Assembly: GCF_932276165.1 (NCBI RefSeq)
Contig: NC_063995.1
Location: 6,820,001-6,884,000, forward strand
Source of the DNA: Plutella xylostella
Taxonomy: Eukaryota; Arthropoda; Insecta; Lepidoptera; Plutellidae
Reading direction: 5' to 3'
DNA length: 64,000 nucleotides
Below, one piece after another: positions 49,401-59,800 of this stretch. The position numbers were made by a program, and so were the translations under genes. Position 1 is the first letter of the stretch. Every line of letters starts with the position of its first letter. The notes under the pieces are model-generated. The model saw only the letters and a program-made list of their open reading frames with translations. It ran no database searches and had not been told where the DNA came from.

Positions 49401-50049
49401 ATGCTTGCTGTGTTGTCCGACTTGACTCCCACACACGTCTGATGAAAACTCTCTTCATATTTGTTACTACAGCTTATCGGGGAAAGCTCCATAATTAATC
49501 ACTTTATGACAGCTTTATCACAACAAATAGTTTTTAAAATTCATGTTCATTAATCAGGATAAGAAAATTCAAAACATTAGGTATTATTTATCAGATAATC
49601 ACGTGTAATTATATATTTTAACCCACGACCCATAAGAGTGGGTGTTATTAGCACGTGTGTGTTAGATAAAGGGAGATAAGTACATCATATATTTCATGCA
49701 CCGCTTTTAAGTGTGTGGCACCCATGGAGGCATCGTAGCAATGCAGAGATAGTCGGGTCAGATCATAGCACAGCAGACCATATACTTACCTCAAAACCTT
49801 AAATAACACAGATAACTTACCCTTAATTTCAGCACTTCACATAATCACAATCACTAATCTACTCTGGCCAACGCTCTAAGTATCTTCATCATTGCAGAGC
49901 TGATGCTGGACCGGGTGATCAACGCGACGTGGAAGCCGGGGTTCGCCGTCATCCGCCCGCTCATCAACGACCTCGTCAGTACTGCCTTCACAGACATCTG
50001 GAGTAGGGCCTTCAAGGACTTCCCACTTGCAAACTTTATCAAGGACTGA
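37420..50049 (+). CDS. takeout/JHBP-like secreted protein with large insertions in its introns
   Basis: Exons 37420-37504, 44594-44686, 44898-45045, 45304-45382, 45716-45896 and 49898-50049 join in phase (1,1,2,0,1) with GT-AG borders to give about 245 residues. The signal peptide is MISKLFQVTVLVLLASQYA; the family cysteine pair is CKKSSPEFDGC. The core includes GIPELGIPHFDPHF, GYQLTLRNVFERGW and GHWNLTLRDYSQ, and the end is FKDFPLANFIKD and TGA. The last exon is 152 bp, as in its paralog. Intron 1 (7.1 kb) hosts a Dong/R4-like retrotransposon, and the last intron (4.0 kb) hosts a whole protease gene on the other strand. AATAAA at 50360 probably ends the transcript. Extracellular binding of a hydrophobic ligand is expected from the fold; identity unknown. 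Confidence 0.88.
38315..40048 (+). pseudogene. Dong/R4-like ORF, N-terminal DNA-binding part
   Basis: 577 codons from ATG 38315. A Ser/Pro/Arg-rich start is followed by two related Myb/SANT-like segments: RKRWSEDVNKFIWRTYLIYS (about residues 196-270) and TRINWAEMNETIMKCYYEVT (about 287-370). Both contain a matching Q/ISDQRRxI-NN motif. A short phrase, ENLGDGLCP, is repeated about 30 residues later with its flanks (near 39449 and 39530). The frame ends at TAG 40046-40048; the homologous reading continues in the +1-shifted frame, so a frameshift lies near 40020-40045. Confidence 0.7.
40045..41844 (+). pseudogene. Dong/R4-like reverse transcriptase part
   Basis: Reverse transcriptase blocks are all present: YIDYKKAFDSVPHSWL (catalytic Asp), GIFQGDSLSPLWFCLAL, and IYMDDIKLYA with the YMDD-type box at about 41200-41211, followed by the thumb (KYLGFNQS). 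The open frame continues upstream of the first possible start through ELAVDDIKRRYEVHAQYE, confirming that it was once joined to the preceding part. It stops at 41842-41844; the endonuclease follows in another frame. Confidence 0.8.
41845..42539 (+). pseudogene. Dong/R4-like CCHC and restriction-like endonuclease part
   Basis: The frame reads NLHSKDSQPNESNVGADEK into MAAWAQKSLHGRHKADL. It then has the cysteine-histidine motif CRRCRSASETIQHITGAC and the endonuclease signature RPDITLLDKSNRTAYIIDIA (PD..D) that cuts target DNA in R2/R4-type elements. Ends TAA 42537-42539. About 290 bp of 3' UTR follow. Confidence 0.75.
42840..44593. other. rest of intron 1, LINE tails only
   Basis: 43365-43495 is a minus-orientation LINE 3' tail and 43790-43970 a plus-orientation one with GGTTGGCTGGAAGAAATTGC. 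Otherwise unassigned AT-rich sequence up to the exon at 44594. Confidence 0.4.
45425..45515 (-). mobile_element. LINE 3' tail in intron 4 of the takeout-like gene
   Basis: TTTATTGTACAAATATTACA, then CTTAATGCTTAAAGCATTTT and ACCAGTCAACC, the same tail as at 17797 and 19400. Confidence 0.5.
46166..46382. mobile_element. 217-bp MITE with 49-bp perfect inverted ends
   Basis: GTACGGTGGCCTGCGCCTAA (46166) and its complement ending at 46382. The arms match without a mismatch for about 49 bp, so insertion is recent. TA is the likely target (GTA/TAC at both ends). Confidence 0.8.
46427..46600 (+). mobile_element. RTE-type LINE 3' end with (AAGT)n tail
   Basis: 47 open codons to TAA 46565-46567, including RRSVEAEMKRAGLSWAQVKE and REAWRRMSVAL, a C-terminus typical of insect RTE-type elements, then four to five AAGT units. 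Confidence 0.65.
46687..46692 (-). terminator. candidate poly(A) signal of the nested protease
   Basis: AATAAA on the minus strand about 177 bp after the protease stop codon at 46869. Confidence 0.4.
46869..49402 (-). CDS. chymotrypsin-like serine protease, nested in a takeout-like gene
   Basis: Five minus-strand exons, 49402-49351, 49105-48868, 48468-48234, 47728-47555 and 47015-46869, join in phase to 281 residues. Signal peptide MAIKYGIVLIALLAGCL; activation site R40-ILGG; catalytic His84 (LTAAHC), Asp134 (KNDIGLL) and Ser236 (GDSGS). The residue six before the serine is Gly230, so the S1 pocket is chymotrypsin- or elastase-like rather than trypsin-like (Asp). The last Gly of the usual GDSGG is Ser. 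Cysteines outside His84-Cys85 are few, as in lepidopteran digestive chymotrypsins. The gene lies wholly inside the last intron of the plus-strand takeout-like gene. A GATAAG motif at 49478-49473 upstream would suit gut expression, though that is weak evidence. Confidence 0.9.
47075..47140 (+). mobile_element. short RTE LINE tail in protease intron 4
   Basis: GGGAGGCCTATGTTCTGCAG followed by TGGATG and (GATGAT)n, the end also seen at 10185-10235 (GEAYV.QW). Only the last dozen codons remain. Confidence 0.5.
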
Positions 50050-50359
50050 CCTATAGTTATACTTTTACCTCATAGCTAATCTAGGGTATGCATATTAGAG
50101 GTTTATTTGTAAGTATTTGTTATGTTTGATAATGGTTTAATGTTATTGTAGGCATTTTAAGTACTTTCAGTACATTTATTGTTGTTTTTTAAGTTATTAA
50201 TCTTATCATAAAGTTGATGAGAAGGATAAAAATAATAATTAAATACTCTCATCTATTGGATTTTCATAAGCCTATAAGATTGATAGTTCTTGGGGGCTCA
50301 CACTTTGTACCTACGGTATAGTATAAATTGGGAGTAAATTGGTTTGAATACTTAAATCA

Positions 50360-50365
50360 AATAAA
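50360..50365 (+). terminator. poly(A) signal of the third takeout-like gene
   Basis: AATAAA 311 bp after the stop codon at 50049, with no earlier match in the interval. Confidence 0.55.
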
Positions 50366-50398
50366 AGACATTCGTATATTACATATCTCAATATTGTA

Positions 50399-50404
50399 TT
50401 TATT
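50399..50404 (-). terminator. candidate poly(A) signal of E2F
   Basis: AATAAA on the minus strand, about 3.4 kb beyond the E2F stop codon. Other AATAAA or ATTAAA variants occur nearer, so the real site may differ. Confidence 0.3.
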
Positions 50405-53400
50405 AAAAAATATAACCTAACTATATATATATGACTTTATATTTAAATTCAATCAACAAATAACTCGCACGTTCGTCGAAACTGGAATAATTAACCTCAG
50501 TCTTCCAACACAAATTAATACAAACCAAACAGGCCATACACCAACAATAAATGGCGCCAAACAAGCGTATAGGTTACCTTCTCTCTCCACTCTAGCGTCG
50601 CTCTCGATAAATACTAATTTATTATAACATTGCACCTTCAATTTCTATCATTAACCAGGAAAAGTTCACTATAACATGCGGTCAAGTCTTTGATCACTAT
50701 ACAAGAGATGGCAAGTTAAAACGAGCCGAATCGAACATCGCATTATTTACCTACTGTCATGTGTCGATAAAAAAGTCATCTACGTTCGAAAAGTAAGTAC
50801 AAATACAAGGTTTTATACACAATAATAATCCGTTGCCAAACTAAGTAAGAAAAACTAAACAATATACATATACCGCGTCAGACATTACAAAATGATTCAA
50901 GGTATTTCGGTACAGTGAAAGCTAGAAGAAACCAACACGTCTGATGAGCGATCATGAGGACAGTGTCGGTTTGGTCGTCGCTTTGTCCGTCAACATTGTG
51001 ACTTATGCCATGATTGGGGGTGACTTATGAGTTACGTTTAATGAGGAGAACGCTACATTGGGACCCTGTGGACCTACACTCGTTGTAACTGTTGCTTTGT
51101 GCATTGTGCATTACGAACCTTAATTTAACTACATCACGGAGCCTAGTCCCAAGTACTCGTGCAGAAATATTACAAAATGTATAGATGAATAATTTTGATG
51201 AAATGTGATTATTCTGAATATCACTTTAACCATCTCAATATCTTTGAACTATTTCTGAACAGCACTTGAGTTGGGCTATTACAACAAATTATGATATCAA
51301 TCTTAGAGGTAATTTTATTATAATTGCACCACTTCTTTGATAACATGTAACACTATTGGTTTCTCTAGCATGCAGTATAATAAATTATGCAAAAAGTGAC
51401 ATCCCAAGTTTTTCATTACAGGCTGATTATGCTAATTTGGTGTAAAGTCCGTCGAACATTTTGTACTGTATCATACCCAGAAATTATCAAATGCATTTAA
51501 GACCTAGTACAAATTACGTATAATATTTTAGTTTCTATTGAAAACAGCTTTGATCGGAAGGAAAATTTCATATTACATTTAATACTCTATCGGAGGCCCG
51601 TTTTAAATTAGTCATACTGATGAATGTAACTACCAAGTGTAGTTTCGCTTCACTGCATCACGATAAATTATCGACAGAAAAAAACAAATTACAATTGACC
51701 GAGGTTTACGACGGATTCATGATTTTACTCTACAAATTACCATAAATTTATTCAGATTTAAAACGGGGCTCCAATAGACACTTACACAATGTATGTCTGG
51801 TAGTAGCGTAAAAAATCTTAAACTAAATTACGAGAAAAATCTTTTTAATTTGTACTTCCATTTTCTCGTAAGTTTGGCCCCAGAATTTATGTCACAATTT
51901 TGTTTAAAAAGGAACATAAGAGTGAGAGAAGTGGTCTGTAGCAAAATAAACCTTCACATAGTATTGGAAGTATTATCAAGTGATAACTTTTGAGGCGACT
52001 AGCGGTCCCGCCGCTGACGGTAACTACATTGTGTGAAGGCCTAAATTTAACACACTTTGTAAAAATAAACAATTTAGAATAAAAAGATCGTAGACGGCAA
52101 TACTGAACATTTTTATGAGTGTTGCCCTCCCGAAGTGAAAACCTAAAGAATTAAACTGAAAGTAATAAAATCTAATCAAACCCAAAAATAAACTTAATAA
52201 TAAATGGTACCGAAACATAAACCATACTTTAAAATTCATTAGTGTTATTTTAATTTCATTCCACAAGTTTAGAATTTCACAAAACTGTCGAGGAGCGTTT
52301 ATCAAGTGCAAGTCGGGCAGTTCAGAGAATGCCACTGTAATTGGACAAAAATCCTACTAAAATATTATCATATATCAACATGTATATGACGCTTGCGATC
52401 AATAAATAAAACATATCCATAATACTAAGTAAGCGGTATGTCTGGCGGGTATTTTTTTATCGATAAAACTGATATTTCGGAAAAAATAACCTTCAAACTC
52501 TAGTTGCCATCCAGTCACTATTAAAACAATATTAACTAGTTATTGCAACCGGGTTCCGCCTGTATAATACCCCACGCCACGATGCGCCTACACACGTTTC
52601 AGACAAACTCTTCTCACAAACTTTAAAAATTATTCTAACATTAAAATTATTCTGATATGCACTTATCAATAGATTTTTACAATGACATTTTGTGCTGTAC
52701 ATTATTGTGAGAGACCGAACGGACGCGGGTGAGCGTCTACGGCTAATGCATTGCGTAGGTAAGGAGCCAATCGGAGCCATTCCAGTTTACTACTGTTCTC
52801 AACGCATTTTCAATCTTCCTTCCACAATGAGCCAAGCCGCCCGCCGCGCCCGTTCCATCCATAGCTATTTACAATGACAACTAACCGAATCGAGAATGAA
52901 ACTTAAATAAGTCGACAAAAACGTATTGATATCAACTAAATATTTGGCAAACGATAGTTAATTCACAACAGTGCGCAACGCAAACGGTAGCCAACGGCGT
53001 GGCCCGAATGTATGACGATGGGAACACTAAGAGCTAACTTTACAAGTAAAATCGAAGGCCGCTAAGTTATCACCGTTCATTTCGTCGTCCTATGTCCGGG
53101 CGCCGCGCCTCACTGATTGAGCGGAATATGTACACGGCGGCGCCCCGTCTCTCATCCGCGACGCCCGACCGACGCAGGCTATGGATTCAAAATTATGAGC
53201 AAACATTTCCCCCCCAGGAACATATAAAAGAGATGACGATATTTGTAAAGGTGTTAATTATATTAACTTTTCCTTATAAGTATTGAGGTCATGAAAATCA
53301 GGTTTAAAATTTCTGGCGATGGTTGTATCGCGAATGCCTGCGAGATTCAACCTTTGTGATATACATTTGGCAAGCAAACTGCCCATCGAGTCATAGGAAC

Positions 53401-53810
53401 CTTGCAAGACAAACATGAAATGTAATATTTTCCCTGTGGTAGAAGGATATGATGAAGATGAGATCACACCCTACCGTCAATCAGAACGCATTGAACCGAG
53501 ACCGCCTATAATTATTTAAAAAAACTAGGATTTAGATCTATTGCCCGGTCACTGAATCGATAATCGCACTAAGCACGGCACACGCAACGCACGTGTCACC
53601 TAAAACCGATTAACTGGCCGCTACATTATCACTGAAGCTCAGACTACCAATGCAGGAACCGGGCCAAGCCTTGAATCGCTACGTAGCCTTACAACACTTA
53701 TTGAATACCCAGAGGTACATCGTAATACAATAAGGTACTGAGGTATACACACGGCCCGCGCACCCGCTAGCGTAAGAGTCCGGGGGCGGCGCGGGCGCGG
53801 GGGCGGGGCG
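50405..53810 (-). other. probable long 3' UTR or downstream flank of E2F
   Basis: No open frame of note, no transposon ends and fewer repeats than elsewhere in the window. This suits a long 3' UTR of the transcription factor gene. Not proven. Confidence 0.4.
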
Positions 53811-56800
53811 CTAGAACTCGAAGTCGAAGAGCTCCGCCAGCCCCTCGTCGTGGTCGAGGCAGAAGCCGTAGTCCGTGGCCGACATGGGCGGCTCCAGCGC
53901 CAGGAACGGCTCCAGCTCCAGCGCTTCTGGAACACCAATAGCGACACAGCATTATCAATCTAGTTAGGTTAAGAAGAAGTAGTGGTAACGTAAACTGATT
54001 GAATGAAATTATGGCGAAAATACATGTGGATTTCAATATCCTGTCATCTTATCGTGAGATCGTGTGTTCGTAGTGAACATGCAGGCCGGCTTAAGGGGTT
54101 CTAAGATTGAAGGTAGCACGAAAAATATTCAGGTCATAAAATTCGTAATACAATATACCTACCTACAGCCATTTTTATGTCATAATGGAGTAAGTATGGT
54201 TTTATTTACAAAAAGGTTAACAAATAACACCAGGGCGCAGTATCAGGCTGACAATAGAAATTCAGCTAGTGGTGCAGACATACTGCTAAATGTTTCTTAA
54301 CATTTTAGACAACAGTGTGGCGTCACCACCATAATTGAGAGCGGGCCCACAGTTGCAGGATTTGTAATCTATGCTCTTAGACAACGCATACTCAATTAAA
54401 TATGTGCTGCGCTGCCAAAAAATAAGTCTGTGGCGCCACTCTTCTTATTTGAAAAACGAAACAGATAACATCTCGATTAAAAATATGATCTTGTTATACA
54501 ATATAACACACAATGTTATGAAGCACATTTTCAAAGCACAGTTTATACACACATTAAACAAAAGCAGAACAAATCCAGTTTCAAGATGATAGCCATTATT
54601 CACAGTGCACATAAGAAATTGGAACTGTTATCAATGTTACCTTTAGTTACACTCACGGGCATTGAAATCGTTCCACCTACCATTGACGTTCCATATGTCA
54701 TTGGAACTTTTTCATTGCTCGTGAGTGTATTTTGTCTGCGGACACAAGGTATGGATGTCTTTTGTGTCAGGGAAGATAACATTAACCATGTACCATGGAA
54801 GAAATAATTACCAGGAAACAAAGAAGGGTTATAATTGCCCCTCGGCTTCAGTTAAAAAAATCTAACTTTATGGCGCCAATCATCTATCTTTTCATCTCGA
54901 CAGATAACTTGATAAATTAGATGTTAATGTGGGGCCAATGAGTTAGACGTGCAAGGAAACTTATTACATCCAAATTAAAAACACTACACTGCGATGAGGA
55001 TCTAACTAACGTGGCATTACTATCAAATCTACATATAACTTTTTTTTAAATATTGGAATAGAGAATGAAATGCTTGCTATTCACATGCGTCTTTTAAAGA
55101 TTGCACAAGCGTCATATTTTGGACATGTGCCTTTAAAACCGTTTAACTTCAATTTGTCATCTAATCGCGTCCTAATATTTTGATACGGACATGTGACTCC
55201 AAAAGAGGATAACCTCAATTAGGTATCTAATCCACAGTTTACAACCATGCCACTATAATTAAAACCCTCATCGCAGTGCTCATTTGTCAGCAGTGTTAGA
55301 GCGATGGTTAGCCGATGGTGGTTAGTCGCCAGTCGGCCGGCGCGGTCGTGAGCTGAATCCCATGGTGCTACACGAGTGGGCACTGCAGCCACGCGGGATA
55401 CAGCTCGCGGCTCGCCGGCACTTCGCCTCCGCTCCCGAGATGCAGCCTGGTTAATGGTGACTGGAGATGCTGGTGGTTACCCAAAGGTGAGGAGAATGAT
55501 TGTGGATTCAGAGTCACGGGACTTCACCGTTTCCCTGCACGCTACGAAGCGTTTTGTTATGTATCTGCTGTTGACTGACAGTAACAAGCAGATTACTGCT
55601 TACGAAAACGGGAAAATTGGTCAACTCCAGTGAATCGAATCTTTTTATTCCATGTGTCGTTTTATACAAAAATAATGATGCACACCCTGAGTGTGGTCAT
55701 GTGTAACACGTGTTTAGCGTGCAATTCAGCCCAGGGTGACAATTTGAGATACGTAAGTATATTTACAGAAGAGATTTTTTAATCACAAATCACCAAATGA
55801 TAGTGAACGTAGTAGTTGATGGTGAACATTATGAACAATTAGTAAAGCGACATGATTATGTAACACAGTTAGTTTGACGACCATGATCTCACAAACAATA
55901 CATGCATTGGCCATTAACAATACATAAACATTAAAAAACAGTTAACAAATAATGTTTGTTATATGATTTTTTATTTACAGATTAATACATTTAAAGCGAT
56001 GGCAATAAACATTTTGTTTTTAATACTAAGAAGAACCTATGTTTAAAAAGTACCGTAGCAAGTTTCGAATACCTAAATGCAACTGCGATACCAAGACTCG
56101 AACCTGAATCGCAACAAGATAAAGTGGAATAGAGGCAATTTATACTGTACACAACACAATATAATTACAATAATTCACTGAGCAATTACAGTACCAATTA
56201 AATTAATGTATTGATCTAAAGCCTATTCTATTCGTCGTTACCGTTACCAAAACCAATCTAGTAGTTCCCACGTCCCGAGTCGGCTGTTCGCGGCGTGTAG
56301 CTAGAACTCTGACTGTGATGTGGAACTTAACACAGGTCACAGTGTGAGGTCTAGCCACAAAACGCGATAGTTCCTGCGATCTTCACTTGTCTGTAACGCT
56401 GTTTACATCTAGACTAACTACTTCCTTAAAAATATTTATATATAAAGCAATATAAGTACACACACAGCATAAGTGTGCCTCATTTCACAGGGACACCTTG
56501 ATTAATCTGAAATTATGCCACCATTGTGACTTCAACCACGTGTATAACATATGCAATGCACTTATAGAACATAGAAGTATTACTATGGTGTCCCAGAGAA
56601 GTGAGGAACATGACCTAATCTTCCAATAGTCAATAATATAGGACCACATCTGACAACAGGACGCCTACAGCAGGATACATTTGAAATATAATCTAAGCAG
56701 TCCAAATTGGTCCCAAAATTTACGTATCTAACGTCTGTTAAGTCAAATGTGGCCTATTACATTGACTAGTATATTATTTAGGGCATGTTTCACAATGTCT

Positions 56801-59800
56801 TGACAATGGCTACCTAGGAGATAAAAGAAATGCTGTCACTCTCTGTAATTAGTATTTAGACAGTGACCGTATGTATTTTATCCCATAGGTAGTCATTATC
56901 CAGACATTGTGAATCAGGTCCTTAGTGTAGTGCAGTTAGTAGGCGGTATTTACCAGACTCCTGGTCCTCAGTCTGCAGCTGGAAGCGGCCGCCACCCATG
57001 ATGGGCGCGAAGTCGTCGCTGTCCGCGATGAGCGCGTTGCGCAGCCGGCCCCGCGCGCCGCCCGCGTCCGCTGAAATTGTATTATATGTGGCATTTAGTT
57101 TAAGAAGATAGAGAGCTGTGGCATGATACGGCGCTATCCAAGGCAAATGCATGAGATTTTGATGAAGACAAAGGATGCTGTGTCAATGTCAGACACCTAA
57201 CGTCCTAATCACATCAACACGTGTTTTCTAGTTCGGCTTCTATTCGGATCGTAGAGGTCCCGTTTCCCAGCGGTATGACTTGAGGTATTTTTCGCTTGAA
57301 GGTAAATACATTCCTCCATTTGTTCAGTCAGCGTTAGGCACGAAAGTACCATCCCCTAGAGACGTAACAACTTTACCCTATGAACATACGGCGCACCCCG
57401 ACCAGTCAGTGACTGAAGCTAATCTGACTGACTATTCCTTTCACCACTTACGCACAGCATCACCACGAAAGTAAATTAGCATCTTTGTCATTTTACGACC
57501 GCCTGTACAGGCACCAAAAAACCTACAGTAGCCACCCTAGCGCTAACACTAGTACTAGTACTCACGGGTGGGCGTGGAGAGCGGCGCGGGGCTGGCGGCG
57601 GGCGCGTGCAGCGGGCGCGTGGGGTCCGTGGTGCACGGCGTGCACACCGTGAGCGCGCGCGCCTCGCCCTCCAGGCCCGGCTCCTTCTTGATTGGCGTCC
57701 TGGGGGAAAGATTGTTATGTGTTAGTACATGGGCTTTTATCAAACATACCCGCCACACAATTAGGTTTTCATGGATAAGTAGATAACCATTGAGGTATGT
57801 CGAACTAAACCAAAGATAAAACCGCATAAGTATAAATTCCGTACTGCAGGAAATGTGTGGTAGATAGAATAGTTACGGTTTAAAGATTACAGTACAAGTA
57901 CTCTTTACTGAGCTAAATACCAATTTACAAAAAAAACACAATATTAAGCATACAGTCATGTCTCCTTTAGAATCGGCGACGCAATGTGTTTATTGATAAG
58001 TAGAATAGCATCCAACTGTGTGATAACTTACGTGAAGTCGGCGGTAATAGAACTAGAAGGCATGGACTGCAGCTGCGCGATGAGGGGAGCAAGGAATGCC
58101 TTGTTATCCTCGAGCAGTGGATCTGCAATCAAACATTATACTTTAATACAAGATCTTATTAAATCTTTTGGAAACTACAGTATTTATGGCTACACCAATC
58201 CATTTATGATCAGAGAGGCCCAAAATGCTGTGATATGTCTTGACTGAGTAATCTGAGAACTGTGCAACTATAGAAGGCAACATGATTATTATAGTAGCTA
58301 AGATACATAATCCCTTTGAACTATCTGTGGCAGTGTAGATCTGCCTACCCCATGAGGGATTGGGCATGAGGCATGAGGCTTGTTCTATTTCTTTCAGATT
58401 TAAATAAAAACTGTGTAACTGTAAAAAAACCAAAACTTACTAGGAGGAGGTGTTGGAGGTCTTTCTTTAGGACAGAGGTAGACTTCGATTTCGCCCGACA
58501 TGGACTTGAGGTGGATCATGTAGCCCTTCTCATCTGGATGGGGTACCTGCAAACAAACATATAAGAATAAAACACTATCTTCAAGCACAATCACATTTTT
58601 TAAGCTACAAAAAAATCTGAGTAACATTCTCTGTAGCCTATTTAAACAAAGTTATGAATGAACGCGTCCTTATCAACACCTTCATTTCCGCCAATTAAGA
58701 TATGCCGACCCGAATACACTTTCTACTGGTTTATGTTTCAAGTTAGAACTTTAAACTGTAAAGATGGAAGCTTTACGATTTCAACACAATGGTTACAACA
58801 TAAAAAATACTTATTTTATGTGGATGGCTGTGGGAGGAAACCAAAACATACTACAAATGAAAATGCTTTAATTGCTACTATTACTTAAGCCTATCTTCTC
58901 CTCAATGAAGCTGATAGTTTTTTAAAGATTATGGTATGAAGGTGGTTTCTCTTGGTATCTTCGGGATAGAAACATCAGCTCTATAATAGGTATGTTTTAT
59001 CATAGTTTATAGATAATTAATTAATTATGTACTGAAAATTAACCAACAGCAAACATCACTAACACTTAGCCTGGTGTCCGGGGGCGCTTTGATAGGTATG
59101 ACGGTCTGGTTGCGGAACTCCCTTATAGAGCGTAGGTCCGCGTACGTAATGTACGCCAGTCCGCTGTGTTCCGCCGACAGTCGGCCCAGCGCTCGCTCCG
59201 CCGCGTCCACGGCTCGAGACAGCTTCGCTTCCCGAGCCGCTAGCGTCCGCACGTCCCGCCTTAACCGCCGGGCTGTTATCTCGTCGCCTACGCCGCTGCC
59301 CCCCGCACCACCTAGACAGGGAATACTTTATTAGTGAGTGAAGGAAGGGTTGGATTGGAAACTTAGGATGACTGGTGGGACAAGCATTTATTATCAGCCG
59401 GTAAAGGGTAACCATCCACATGCCACAGTGTTATGGTATTCATTTTGAGAGTAGGTATGTCGTGGGAAGATTATGATTCATCATTAGTCTTTGTAGACGC
59501 CTATGACTAACTTGATATGCTATTTTCTGAAGATGTACCTAATATATTGTAGGTATAATAATTTCATGTGATACTACAACGCGAACAGATAACGCGCACG
59601 ATTTTATTGTTGAATGAAAAAATCAGGACAAATACCGTGAACCAAACGGTCCAAAGCACGCCGGGTTCACGCGTCACTGCATCGTGAATTCTTTACTGAC
59701 TGATAGTGAAATAATACGCTACCTATCTACAGTCAAACATATGAAACTGTACTTAGCAATGTTATGTTTTTATAGTAATGTAGGTATACAGAGATAATGC

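Noticed and set aside
55376..55633. 85-codon plus-strand frame in the last E2F intron
   Set aside because: No family resemblance, no splice partners, and a composition that fits chance.
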